Shown here in pieces: positions 45,659 through 56,338 of a stretch of 64,000 bases of DNA (the stretch's first letter is position 1; the number at the start of each line of letters is the position of its first letter). This stretch comes from Wurfbainia villosa. Its lineage: Eukaryota; Streptophyta; Magnoliopsida; Zingiberales; Zingiberaceae. Below the pieces are notes generated by a model. The model saw only the letters and a list, made by a program, of their open reading frames with translations, ran no database searches and was not told the origin of the DNA. The position numbers and the translations under genes were made by a program. The stretch lies in contig CM045989.1 of NCBI GenBank assembly GCA_025175895.1, positions 129,407,272 through 129,471,271 on the forward strand. The letters are read 5' to 3'.

Positions 45659-47169
45659 TATTAGTGCAATCGGCCCAGGTCACGATTGACTAGACTCGAG
45701 TTTGACTTGAGTAGTGTTTTGATGTTTGACATTGATGTCTGACAATGTTTTAGAGAGATTGTTGGTGCAATCGACCCAGGTCATTATTTTGATATTTGAC
45801 GATGGTTTGACCATTGTCATGGGAGAAGTCCAAGTCTTGTGTACTTGGCATGGAAAGTCCAACATGGGTTGGCAAGGAAAGTCCATGCATGGGTCTTGGC
45901 AAGGGAAAGTCCAAGAATGGGTCTTCGTATGGAAAGTCCAACATGGGTTGGCAAGGGAAAGTCAAAGCTTGAGTCTTAGAAATTGGAAAGTCCAAGGGGA
46001 ATATTGGCGGCGAAAAGTCCAAGGGTAGAGTCTTGGAAGCATAAGTGCAATGGTTGGTGGCGTAAATCTAAGCAGAGTCTTGGCAGGGTAAGCCCAATGT
46101 GTCTTGGCAGTGTAGACCACATTAGCATGACAATAGCTGATGGAAGCACCTGAAGGCTAGCATATGGATGAACAAGTCATGGATGACTTGGAGGGATCCG
46201 ATAGGCGTGAGGCTGATAGAGGTGGCTAGAAGGCTTAGGTCTAGGCTAAGGGTGGTCTGACAAGTATGGGGGCACCATACTTGGGGTAAAACCTCATGTT
46301 TGAGGTGTATCAATCGACTAGGACTATGGTCAGTCGACTGATGTGAGTCGACTAGAGTTCAACTGTAGAAAATGGGCTAGTATTTGACTGCCAGCATTGG
46401 GGCAGTTGACTGATGGCTTGAGCAGTCGATTGATCTGGAGATCAATCGACTGGTGGTCGGGTATTCGGGGATAGAAAGTTCCCGAGTCGACTATTAGGGT
46501 TTGATAGTCGAGTGATGACCCAATCAGTCGACTGATGGGTATGATCAGTTGACTGATGGTCTATTCGTTTGAACTTATCCAACGTTGCTCATGCCGTTGT
46601 GAGACAACGACTACAGGAGCAGTCGACTGATGGTCCCGATCAGTCGACTGCTAGGCGAAAATTAGCACGAGTTGCTGGTTTAAAAGAAGCATGAAGGGAA
46701 GATTTTGGCAAAAGTTTCTTGAGGAGTTTTGGGGCGATTTGCTACTGCAATTCAGGGTCTCCAAGTTCAACTCAAGCAACCAAACAAGCAAGCATCAAAA
46801 AGCTCATTTGTAAAGTTTTCTTTACATATATTGTTGTATTCATACTTGTATTTGCTTGTTTTTGTTGTATTACTTTGTGTAATCATTTGTATGAGGTTTC
46901 TCCACTTTCGATGTGTTATCTAGAAGGAGTTTATTAGATTAGTGGTGTGTGTTTGCATCGCTAGGGTTTTTAGAGCCCAATCCATAGAGTAGGAACCATA
47001 CGGTTCCGAACCATGTTACATCTCGTGTTGTGATTGTGTTTGTACATTTTATATTGTATTATTTCTATTCCACTGCGCAAACATTATTTGTAGAAACGAA
47101 CGATCAAATTCCATCAAGCAACGCCGAATTGCTATTCATCCCTCTCTACCGGGCGCACAGGTCCTAACA
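45659..47169 (+). repeat. Element G 5' LTR
   Basis: It ends GGTCCTAACA followed by a primer site. The left end is marked by TATTAGTGCAATCGG (mutated TG) at 45659 or by a second start TGTTGGTGCAATCG at 45760. Related to 52089-53810. Contains a self-complementary minisatellite (45830-46110) and CAGTCGACTG-type sites (46325-46650). Confidence 0.82.
45830..46110. repeat. Minisatellite with AAGTCCAAG...CTTGGCA units
   Basis: About eight ~30-36-bp units with self-complementary CCAAG/CTTGG ends. A larger version is at 52318-52735. Confidence 0.8.
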
Positions 47170-47171
47170 AG

Positions 47172-47187
47172 TGGTATCAGAGCTTGG
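47172..47187 (+). promoter_or_regulatory. Element G primer binding site
   Basis: TGGTATCAGAGCTTGG two bases after the 5' LTR, of the initiator Met tRNA type. Confidence 0.92.
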
Positions 47188-47196
47188 AGCTCTTCT

Positions 47197-48714
47197 ATGG
47201 ACTATCACACAGGAGAAAAAGCGCTAGAGGGAAAAATGGAGCTCAATGAGAAATTGAGTGATGACATCAACATTCCACCTTTGTTCGACTGTGAAGACTT
47301 TGCATATTGTAAAGGTAGGATGATGCATTTTCTAATGTGTGATTTTGACAATTGGATTAGTGTCTTAGTAGGTTTCGACACTCCAAAAGATGAAGAAGGA
47401 AGAAAAATCAAGAAGAAGAATTGGAGCCAAGACCAACTCCGATATTACAACATCAATAATAAGGTAATGGGTATATTGCTTAATGTAATTCCTAATGATA
47501 TTTTGATCAAGATAGGAGATTGCAAAGATGCCAAGGAGATATGGAACAAATTGGCAAAATTCCATGAAGAGCCTCACTCAATCCAAGAAGATAAGGAAGA
47601 GGAGGAAGAGAGTTCATTCTCACAAGAAAGTGAGGATTCAAAAGTCGAAGAGTGCTCGACATCCGAGGAGGAAGAAGAAGTGGAAGAATTGGAAGTTGAA
47701 AGGCCATCAATGTCCAAGAAAGAGGTAGAAGTGGAAGAAACCCCAACCTCTAGGATTGAGGGGGAGGAGAGACGTCTACTCTAGAACGAGAGCAAAATCA
47801 AGAAATACCATCAACATTCGGGAAAGATGAAGAAGAACCAACTCCGGCACCGACCACCACCCTAGGTAACTCAAGCATTTCAATTAATATTAAAAATCAT
47901 ATTATATGCTTCGAGTGTAGGAAAGTAGGACACTACAAGAGCAAGTGTCCAAAGAAGGTCAAGAAAAGTCAACTGGCACCAAAACCTCAAGAAAAGTCCA
48001 AGGATGTTGGTCCCCCAACACATAAAAGTAAGGAGCACATCATTTGCTTCAAGTGCCAACAACCGGAGCATTTTAGGAGTCAATTCCCTAGGGGAAGAAG
48101 AAGGTACAAGAGGGAGCATCGTATGTAGGGGGAGCCTTTAAGACAAACCCTAAGATATATTTTAATGTACCTTCTAGTTCTAGGGTTAAAAATCATGCTT
48201 TTAATTCACTTGCAATTACTCATGAAAAGCATGCTAGTAAAAATAGGTTTTATTGCTTAGGAGCTAAAAATGTCAACTTTAGGAATAAGGAGAAATTTGG
48301 GTCTAATGTCCCTAAAACAATTTTACCTAAAGACAAACCTAGATTAAACAATTCTAGACCTATCCTTCCTAGGGAGACCATTAGAAAGATAGAGGATTAC
48401 CTAGGTTTTAACCCTAAATGGACTAGGCATATGCCTAGGAAAAACAATTCCCAAAGGACATATGAAAATTCAAAATTGGGAAGATTAGAATTAGAAAATC
48501 AAGCCTTGAGGTCAAGTCTTGAGAAACTAGAAAAGACCCTTGCAAAAATACAAAATCAAATACAAGGGTCAAAGGATCAAAAATCTTGGTCTAAGAGTCA
48601 AAACCTAGGTTTTAAAAAGTAAGTTCCAACCAAGGGCAAGAAAGGTTTGGGTCACAAACCTAAGCCTAAGGAGACCTATCATAATGTTCCATTTGATTAT
48701 GGAACTCAAGTTAG
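47197..48714 (+). pseudogene. Element G gag, split by the Sirevirus-like insertion
   Basis: An ORF from 47197 (or ATG 47236) to 47784 gives an N-terminal capsid-like region (DFAYCKGRMMHFLMCDFDNW, KEIWNKLAKFHE) and long Glu-rich stretches. After a frameshift near 47760, the frame holds a zinc knuckle CFECRKVGHYKSKC and a second CFKCQQPEHFRSQF, where the last Cys is Phe. A TAG follows at ~48126, then Gag tail sequence continues with a coiled coil (LELENQALRSSLEKLEKT) up to the insertion site GTTAG (48710-48714). The part from 59540 (VNREVIPKIDQ, KVTRGVTPRANL, SEYLVNP, NRYWVPRSVI) completes it. Confidence 0.82.
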
Positions 48715-49808
48715 TGTTGGTGTAGTAGGCACCTAAGTCAAACTTGAGTTTTGATTATAGCAAATGATACAAAGTTAAGCTCATGTCGTGATCTCACGAG
48801 CTGAATCGAGTGTGCAGAAAATTACTGGAGTTGAAGGCTAGAAACACCCGGAGGAAGCTACGGTGGTTGGGCAACACTCGAGTGACTTCGGAGGGAGCCG
48901 AAGGAATCGAGTGGAAGGCCAGAAGCAAAAGTGACACAGTAAGTATCGAGGTAAGCTCGTGTGTGTGAGTGTAAGTGAGGTCGTATCCTCTTTACGGGGA
49001 TGATCTTAAGCGTAGATCCGACCAAAGACATCCTATAGGTGGTCTAGGTCGAGATCGGACGGTCGGAGGCCGTCAAAATAATGTTTTTGTTAAGCTAACT
49101 TTGCCTTGCAGCAAGCATCAGTCAATTGCCAGCTTAGACGACTCGACTGTCGTCCAACAGTCGACTACCTGAGGTCAGCATTCGACTGATGGTCAAAGGA
49201 TCAGCTTCGAGGAGTCAAGGCTTATCACCAAATTTCAAGGGGAGTGGTGCTCAAATATGATTGGCTAGGGTTCCTCTCAAAATGGGGCTCAAAGGCTATA
49301 AAAGGAGGTCCTAACCTAGGGTTTCATCATCAATTCTAAGTGCTCAAAAGCCTCCGCAACGCTGCGACTCTCCAACGACTCTACAACAACGAAGTACTGC
49401 CAACAACCCTAGCTTAAGTTCTTTTTTTCTAGTTGTTGGTATAATCTTACTTTGTTATTGCTTTCAATATTGCAATTCTTTTTACTCGAGGTTTTCTATC
49501 GTTGCATTTTACTTTAATAGAAGAGAGGGTTTGTCTCTCTATCTTTTTGCTTCGAAGGTTTTTGTAATCGTCAAACTTCAACCTCCAACGAGGAGGAGTG
49601 TTTTAGTGAATTGCCCTCCGTACACGGTCTATGACCGTTAGGGCCTTGGAGTAGTAGTCGAAGGCTACGAACCAAGTAAAAAATATCCTGTCTCTTTTTG
49701 TTTCATTTATCTTTCCACTGCACTTAATTGTTTTGATACAAACTCGAAAAGAAAAAAAAGGTTTATTGCTATTCACCCCCCCCTCTAGCGATCCGCTTCG
49801 ATCCAACA
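48715..49808 (+). repeat. Sirevirus-like element 5' LTR (1094 bp)
   Basis: TATAAAA at 49297-49303. The U5 end has GCTATTCACCCCCCCCTCTA. It lacks ~48 bp of CAGTCGACTG-type repeats present in the 3' LTR near 58870-58915. Confidence 0.95.
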
Positions 49809-49810
49809 AT

Positions 49811-49828
49811 TGGTATCAGAGCCGGGGG
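49811..49828 (+). promoter_or_regulatory. Sirevirus-like element primer binding site
   Basis: TGGTATCAGAGCCGGGGG two bases after the LTR, of the initiator Met tRNA type. Confidence 0.94.
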
Positions 49829-50296
49829 TGCTTAGATTTGGTGAAACCACCAATCTAGCATTTTTTTACAGATTTGTTTTTCGTTCGTTTATGTTTTTCT
49901 CCCGCACTACTAATCCAAGACGAAGTCTTGGTACTCTTCGTTTGGTTTTGTTTTGCAAGTATTCGCTTTTGGAGTAGCCGACGGTAAAACGGACATAACT
50001 TTTCGTACAAGTTGACCCACGACACGAGATACCTACCAAAACGAAGCTCTCAGAGAGATCTACACTTCTTATGAGGGAAACCCTCATAACAAGCTTTCTT
50101 CATCCCCAAAAACCATCGTTTAGTATCATTTCTGGGACAATGAAGGTTGTAAGTGCTCATCTCTTATTTTAATTGGTTATTTTTCGTTTATTTCTTTTGT
50201 TTCTTTTCATTTCCTACATTACTAATCCAAGGCGAAGTCTTGGAACCTTTTTCGTGTTTTTTTTTTGTATTTTTTTGTGCAAGGTTTTCCTTCCAA
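49829..50296 (+). other. Leader with a duplicated perfect hairpin
   Basis: CCAAGACGAAGTCTTGG (49916-49932) and CCAAGGCGAAGTCTTGG (50227-50243) can fold as 7-bp stems with a GAA loop. The second uses a G-U pair in RNA. Both sit in ~65-bp similar contexts (TAATCCAAG ... CTTGGnAC). The T-rich ORF extension upstream of the gag ATG is not coding. Confidence 0.7.
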
Positions 50297-51934
50297 ATGG
50301 CCCATCTCAAGGGTTTTAGCACCGTCCGACCTCCGTTTTACAACGGAGATGATTTCCGTTACTGGAAAGGTCGGATGGAGTGCTTTCTCAAAACCCAAAT
50401 CGAGATGTGGATCATAATCCAAACAGGTTTCACACTTCCGACTAACGAAGTGGGTGAATCCTTGGGTTATGACCAATGGACCATTGTGACAAAACGACAA
50501 GTCGAAGCCGACGCCGAGGCAACACAAATCCTCCAATGTGGCTTATCCAAGGAGGAGTTAAATCGCGTCGGCCCCTTCATCAGCGCAAAGGACCTTTGGA
50601 CAAAGCTAGTGGAGCTACACGAAGGGACCGATGAAGCCAAGGTATGTAATCGTGACCTTTTATTTAATAAATTATATAATCTAAAAATGCAGGAACATGA
50701 AACGGCGGTGCAACTCCACGCCCGCATCCAGGACATAGTCAACAATCTACACGCAATCGGGAAAAAGGTCAAAAACCGCGACCTTATAAGGTATGTCCTA
50801 AACTCCTTTCCGAGGACTACCTTGTGGGCATCCATGGTCGATGCCTACAAGGTCTCCAAGGATCTTTCTAAACTTAGGTTAGAAGAACTATTTTCTGATT
50901 TTGAACTTCATGAGCAGTCTAACTCGGAACCCAAGAAGGGTATAGCACTTTTTGTAGGGTCGAGGAAGAAAACCGCAAGCAAGCCACCCCCGAAGGAAGA
51001 AGAGGATGAGTTCGATTCGGAGGTCGACCCGAAAATGGAGGCCGAACTAGTCAACCTAGTTCGGAGGATAGTCAAGGGCCGAAAGAGAACCATCACTCGA
51101 CCCAACGAAGGTAAGCCTAAAAGTTCTAATATTAGGTGTTATGAATGCAACAAGTTTGGACACATCAAGTCCGAATGCCCAAAACTCAAGAGCAAGGCAC
51201 CAAAACACAAAAAGGCACTCAATGCTACTTGGGAAGAAGCTTCCGAGGAAGAAGACGATGATCAAGTCCTCATGGCTAAATCGGTGGAATCGAAGACGGA
51301 GTCGGAACCGAAACTTGAGTCGGAAATCGAAGACGAGTCAGACTGTGAAGCACTATTCAAGACAAGCCACGGATACGCATCCGGTTCAAAAGATACACTC
51401 AAGGTAAGTCGGTCTCTCATTACTACACTTTATAGTGCAATTAAGTTTTTAAATAGAAAGTTAGCTAAGTCCGAGTCCAAGGTCGAGACCCTGGTTGAGG
51501 AAGTTAAACTCCTCAAACACGAGGTCTCCCTAACCTCTTCGACTAGTCGAATTCAAGAGAAGGACTCAACTCGGGTTGAAAAACTCAAAGTTGAGAACTC
51601 ACTCTTGAAGAGTCAAGTCGAAGATCTTAGGAATACGTTGGAAAGGTTTACTTTGGGATCCAAAGGACTTGACCTCCTACTTGGATCGCAAAGGGCCATG
51701 TACAACAAGGCCGGGCTAGGGTTTAGCTCAAATATGACCAACAAGTCGTATATGTCGATTGTAAGTCGACATAAAAAACGTGTCCAAGCATGGGTCCCTA
51801 AGACCGCCTTGATTACAAACCTAGGATCGAACCAGTACTGGGTTCCCAAGGACCAAATCCACTATGTAGAGAGACCGAATCGATTCAACGGTCCAGGGGG
51901 AGCTAGTACGAAACTTGTTTGTGTTCTAACCTAG
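50297..51934 (+). CDS. gag: Gag of the Sirevirus-like element (545 aa, open)
   Basis: I chose ATG 50297 (MAHLKGFSTVRPPFYNGDDF) because it matches conserved Sirevirus Gag starts; the frame is open 48 codons upstream, but that part is leader-like. Capsid-like region residues ~1-230 (RYWKGRMECFLKTQ, LWTKLVELHEGTDEAK, LWASMVDAYKVSK). Zinc knuckle CYECNKFGHIKSEC at ~281-294. Acidic Glu/Ser/Asp region ~310-360 and a coiled coil ~385-450 (SKVETLVEEVKLLKHEV, RVEKLKVENSLLKSQVEDL). The tail has SNQYWVPKDQI and ends CVLT. It is uninterrupted. It would form particles in the cytoplasm and bind element RNA. The stop separates it from pol, and a 1.7-kb LTR insertion follows at 52089. Confidence 0.92.
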   Translation: MAHLKGFSTVRPPFYNGDDFRYWKGRMECFLKTQIEMWIIIQTGFTLPTNEVGESLGYDQWTIVTKRQVEADAEATQILQCGLSKEELNRVGPFISAKDLWTKLVELHEGTDEAKVCNRDLLFNKLYNLKMQEHETAVQLHARIQDIVNNLHAIGKKVKNRDLIRYVLNSFPRTTLWASMVDAYKVSKDLSKLRLEELFSDFELHEQSNSEPKKGIALFVGSRKKTASKPPPKEEEDEFDSEVDPKMEAELVNLVRRIVKGRKRTITRPNEGKPKSSNIRCYECNKFGHIKSECPKLKSKAPKHKKALNATWEEASEEEDDDQVLMAKSVESKTESEPKLESEIEDESDCEALFKTSHGYASGSKDTLKVSRSLITTLYSAIKFLNRKLAKSESKVETLVEEVKLLKHEVSLTSSTSRIQEKDSTRVEKLKVENSLLKSQVEDLRNTLERFTLGSKGLDLLLGSQRAMYNKAGLGFSSNMTNKSYMSIVSRHKKRVQAWVPKTALITNLGSNQYWVPKDQIHYVERPNRFNGPGGASTKLVCVLT

Positions 51935-52088
51935 AAATTGCATGCTTAGGTTTTTGTTTAGTTTGATTTTCCTTTTTAGAATGGTTAGATAGGACTATAA
52001 CTCGTCAATACTTGATAACATAGTACTAGGACGCGGCGAGATGATAGTATGCTAGGAAAGCGGAGTCTTGTGTATTCGGGCTAGATAA
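51876..52088 (+). repeat. 213-bp direct duplication, left copy
   Basis: From CGAATCGATTCAACGG to GGGCTAGATAA. It matches 53811-54023 with two differences seen (ACGCGG vs ATGCAG). It covers the end of gag and following sequence and flanks the inserted LTR. Confidence 0.95.
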
Positions 52089-53810
52089 TGTTGGTGCAAT
52101 CGGCCCAGGTCACGATTGACCAGACTCGAGTTTGACTCGAGTGAAGTTTTGATGTTTGACAAAGGGATTTGACAAAGTGGTTTGGCATTGATGTTTGACA
52201 TTAATGTCGGTTAATATGTTGGGGAGATTGTTGGAGCAATCGACCCGGGTCATGTTTGACCAGACTCGAGTTTGACTCGAGGAAGACCTTAATGGTTGAC
52301 TAGGGTTGACCATGTGATTCTGGAAAGTCCAAGCATGGGTCTTGAAAAATGGAAAGTCCAAGCATGGGTCTTGGCAAGGTAAAGTCCAAGTCATGGGTAC
52401 TTGGCATGGAAAGTCCAAGTGGGACACTTGGCATTTGGTAAAGTCCAAGTCTTGAGTACTTGGCATGAAAAGTCCAAGTGGGACACTTGGCGCATGGAAA
52501 GTCCAAGTCATGGGTACTTGGCATTTGGGAAAGTCCAAGTCTTGAGTACTTGGCATGAGAAGTCCAAGCATGGGTCTTGGCAAATGAGAAGTCCAAGCAT
52601 GGGTCTTGGCATGGAAAGTCCAACATGGGTTGGCAAGGGAAAGTCCAAGCTTGAGTCTTGGCATTTGGGAAGTCCAAGGGGTTTGATATTGGCAGCGTAA
52701 AGTCCAAGCGGAGTCTTGGCGGCGTAAGTCCAATGTGCCTTGGTGATGTAGACACCGTTAGCATAACATAGCCGAGGGAAGCACCTGGAGGCTAGCGCGA
52801 TGGATAAACAAGTCATGGATGACTTGGAGGGATCCGAGAGGCGTGAGGCTGATGGAGGTGGCTAGAAGGCTTAGGTCTAGGCTAAGGGTGGTCTAGCAAG
52901 TATGGGGGCACCATACTTGGGTTAAAACCTCATCCTTGAGGTTGACAGTCGACTGGCATTATGGTCGGTTCGACTGCCGTGAGTCGACTTGAGTTCGACT
53001 ATCGTTTAAGAGCCGAATCGCCTCGGCCGATCGCTCATTGGGCGCGATCGAGGCCGATCTGCGATCGCTAAGGGTTGGCTTGTGATCGCTAGTTCACCAC
53101 GAGCAAAAATGCTCGTGAGCCGATAGGCGGTCGACTCACGCGACCGAGTCGACTGCAAATGTTGGCAGTCGATTGCCAAGAGATCCGTTGGAGTTTTTCC
53201 AGCGTGGATCGAGCCGTTGTCTCACGACAACAGTGGCATCAGTCGACTGGTGACTTATGGCAGTCGATTGATGGGCGGAAATCCAGGTCGTATCCAAGGA
53301 CAAAAGGAGCTCGACGGGAGGGTTTTTGCAATCGATTTTCTTGGACGTTTTGAAGCGATTTGCTGTTGTAAATCAGGGCTTTCAAGTGCTAGTCCAAGGC
53401 AATCAACAAGCAAGCTTCTAAAGAGTTTTTGTAAAGTTTTCTTTACTTCTCTTATTGTATTTCTTCTTATATTTGCTTGTTGTATTTAGATTATTGTTGT
53501 AATCTTATTGTAAGAGGTTTCTCCACCTCCGACTTGTGTCAAGAAGGAGTATTTGTGATTAGTGAGTGTGTGTGCATCACTAGGGCTCTTTAGAGCTCGA
53601 TCCGTGGAGTAGGAACCGTTCGGTTCTGGACCACGTTATATCCTTGTGTTCGTGATTGTATCTTTTCGTTATTGCTTTTATTATTTCTATTCCGCTCCAC
53701 ATAACAAGTTTTGTAGAGACGATCGTGAACGAATTCCATCTTCCTACGGGCACATCGCTATTCACCCCCCTCTAGCGGCCTCAAATCTCCTATAAGCCTT
53801 TTGGTCCTCT
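52089..53810 (+). mobile_element. G-type LTR insertion (solo or incomplete) inside the Sirevirus-like element
   Basis: Starts TGTTGGTGCAATCGG, ends ...TTTTGGTCCTCT without the expected CTAACA. Homologous to the LTR of element G (45659-47169). No short target duplication is present; instead 213-bp duplications flank it. Contains minisatellite 52318-52735 and the U5 motif GCTATTCACCCCCCTCTAGC at ~53750. No genes: ORFs on both strands over the array are repeats. Confidence 0.88.
52318..52735. repeat. Minisatellite with AAGTCCAAG...CTTGGCA units, ~13 copies
   Basis: Units of ~28-36 bp, each with self-complementary CCAAG and CTTGG parts. Higher-order alternation of 'ATGGGTCTTGG', 'GGGACACTTGG' and 'TTGAGTACTTGG' types is visible. 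Confidence 0.88.
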
Positions 53811-54023
53811 CGAATCGATTCAACGGTCCAGGGGGAGCTAGTACGAAACTTGTTTGTGTTCTAACCTAGAAATTGCATGCTTAGGTTTTTGTTTAGTTTG
53901 ATTTTCCTTTTTAGAATGGTTAGATAGGACTATAACTCGTCAATACTTGATAACATAGTACTAGGATGCAGCGAGATGATAGTATGCTAGGAAAGCGGAG
54001 TCTTGTGTATTCGGGCTAGATAA
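53811..54023 (+). repeat. 213-bp direct duplication, right copy
   Basis: Copy of 51876-52088; normal element sequence continues at GGCGTATC after it. Confidence 0.95.
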
Positions 54024-54420
54024 GGCGTATCTAGTTCGATGCACTTGACCGAGCGGAACTAGCTGAAGCTACCTCACCGTATCCTAGACTAGTTAGACCA
54101 GGAAGTGGTCTTAGGTGAGTCAAGTCTCTATTATCTTGAAAATGGCTTTGTCTAAGGAAGTGGTCGTTGTTCCGATCAAAGAAGGCCTCTGTGCCTCGCC
54201 ACGACCTGGAAGTCATGATCTTGAAAAGGTGGCTTGACAAGCCTAAGGTCAAATCCGAATCTAATGCAAGGTTGACAAGTGTTTAAGTCATTAAATTTAA
54301 ATCAAGTAAAATTGGAAGTCATCTCACAAGAACATATAGGGTTAACGTGTTTGATCATGTAGACATGGGTGAGATGATTTAGGTTAATAATTTTCAACCA
54401 ATCTTTAATAAATCCAATAT
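54024..54420 (+). other. Gag-pol spacer of the Sirevirus-like element
   Basis: No clear domain; presumably sequence leading into protease. Confidence 0.4.
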
Positions 54421-55344
54421 CCGATCCAACTACCTTGCGTGTAGGATCAATGGATGTTGGATAGTTGTTGCTCCCGACACATGACCGGGGATCAACTCAA
54501 GTTTTCGAAGCTTTGATTCAAACGACAAGGATCGGTAGCCTTCGGAAATAACGGCAAGCTCAAAATCATAGGATCAAGTGATATTGAGCTTAACTCAAAT
54601 TTTGTTATTCAAAATGTTTTATTAGTAGAAAATTTTCAATATAATCTACTTAGTTTAAGGCAATTATGTGATAATAACTATAAGGTCATATTTCTAGAAA
54701 ATGAATGCGTAATTAATACAAATGAAACCTCTAAAACAATTCTTAAGGGAACTAGAAATAACAACATTTACACTATTAACTTAACTAACTCCTCCACTAA
54801 GTGTCTTATGACACGGCAAGAGGAATCATGGTTGTGGCACCGACGACTCGGTCACTCACACCCAAGACTCATCCACAAGATGAGTCAGAGTGACTTAGTC
54901 AGAGGTTTGCCTAACCTCAATAACTTGGATAATAAAATATGTAATGCTTGTCAACAAGGTAAACAATCTAGGACACAACATCAACTAACTAATCAAGAAC
55001 GAACAAAAAGTGTGCTTGAGCTCCTACACATGGATCTATTTGATTCACACGGAGCTAAGTCACTTAATGGAAGTAAATTCTATTTAGTCATTATTGATGA
55101 CTACTCTAGATTTACTTGGGTTAGGTTCATCAAACACAAAAGTAATACTCTTGATCAATTAATCAACCTATTTAAGTTAATAGAAAATCAACAAAACATT
55201 AAAATCAAAAGACTTAGGACTGATCATGGTGGTGAATTCGAAAACCATAGGTTTATAGAATTTTGTAACCTAAATGGATACCACCATGAGTTCTCTTGCC
55301 CTAGAACTCCACAACAAAAATGGCCTAGTAGAACGCAAAAATAG
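54421..55344 (+). pseudogene. pol, protease and integrase N-part
   Basis: In one frame from ~54451: the protease active-site block reads WMLDSCCSRHMTGD, where Sireviruses have DSG; Gly to Cys would abolish activity. A TGA follows near 54508, then the frame is open again (SDIELNSNFVIQNVLL, QYNLLSLRQLCDNNYK) through the GAG-pre-integrase part (SWLWHRRLGHSHPRLI, KICNACQQGKQSR) and integrase core with Asp residues in LHMDLFDSHG and RTDHGGEFEN. At ~55316 a run of five A where four are expected shifts the frame before the catalytic Glu, so this ORF ends wrongly at 55344. The next ORF carries on. Confidence 0.92.
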
Positions 55345-56338
55345 AACCCTACAAGAAGCCGCTAGGACAATGTTAAACGAGTATAACCTACCCGATAGGT
55401 TTTGGGTGGAAGCCGTGAGTACGACATGCTATGTCCAAAATAGGATCCTTATGGTAAAGAGGCACCTTAAGACCTCATACGAGATTTATCACGATAAAAT
55501 ACCTAACATCAAGTACTTTAGGGTATTTGGGTGTAAGGTACATATCCTAAACACTAAGGATTACCTAGGGAAATTTACATCCAAAACCACGACCGGAATC
55601 TTTCTAGGATACTCGACTACAAGTAGAGCTTATAGAGTATATAACCATGACACCCTTAGAGTCGAAGAGACTATCAATGTAGTATTTGATGAAGGACACG
55701 AACCTACAAAACCCCCGGCAACCCCAATTAGCGAGTCGATTTATACTAAACCTAACTCTGATCTAAAGATTAGGTCTAGTGTTAATCCTAATCTAACTCA
55801 ACCAAGTCACTCTAATGACCAAGTGATAGATGACTCTAACCAAACTAGAACTCAAACGAGCCATCCTATTGATCAAGTTGTAGACTCAAACCTAAATCCA
55901 ACTAGGACTCAAACGAATCATCCTATCGACCAAGTGATAGGTGATCCAAGTCTAGGAGTTCGAACTAGAGCCTCATACAGAAACCTTAGTCAAATCTCCT
56001 TAATTTCCAAAATTGAACCCAAGACTATTGACCAAGCTCTTCTTGATCCCGATTGGATTATTGAAATGCAAGAAGAGTTGGCTCAATTCACTAGGAACGA
56101 AGTATTGGAATTAGTACCACCACCTAAAGATAAAACAATCATTGGAACAAGGTGGGTGTTTAGAAATAAACTTGATGATAAAGGTGAAGTGGTTAGAAAT
56201 AAAACTAGACTAGTCGCTAATGGGTTTAGTCAAGTCGAAGGTTTAGATTACGACGAGACCTATGCCCCAGTAGCTAGATTAGAGTCCATTCAAATGCTAT
56301 TAGCGTATGCAGCACATCGAGGATTTAAGTTGTTTTAA
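55317..56338 (+). pseudogene. pol, integrase C-part and reverse transcriptase N-part
   Basis: The frame listed from 55274 becomes homologous after the A-run: NGLVERKNRTLQEAARTML with the catalytic Glu, YEIYHDKIPNIKYFRVFGCK, then a variable linker with repeated TSHPIDQV-like segments, and the reverse transcriptase start (LVPPPKDKTIIGTRWVFRNK, TRLVANGFSQVEGLDYDETY). It ends at TAA 56336-56338, replacing CAA of the block ...KLFQMDVKSAFLN; one C to T change explains it. Confidence 0.93.
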
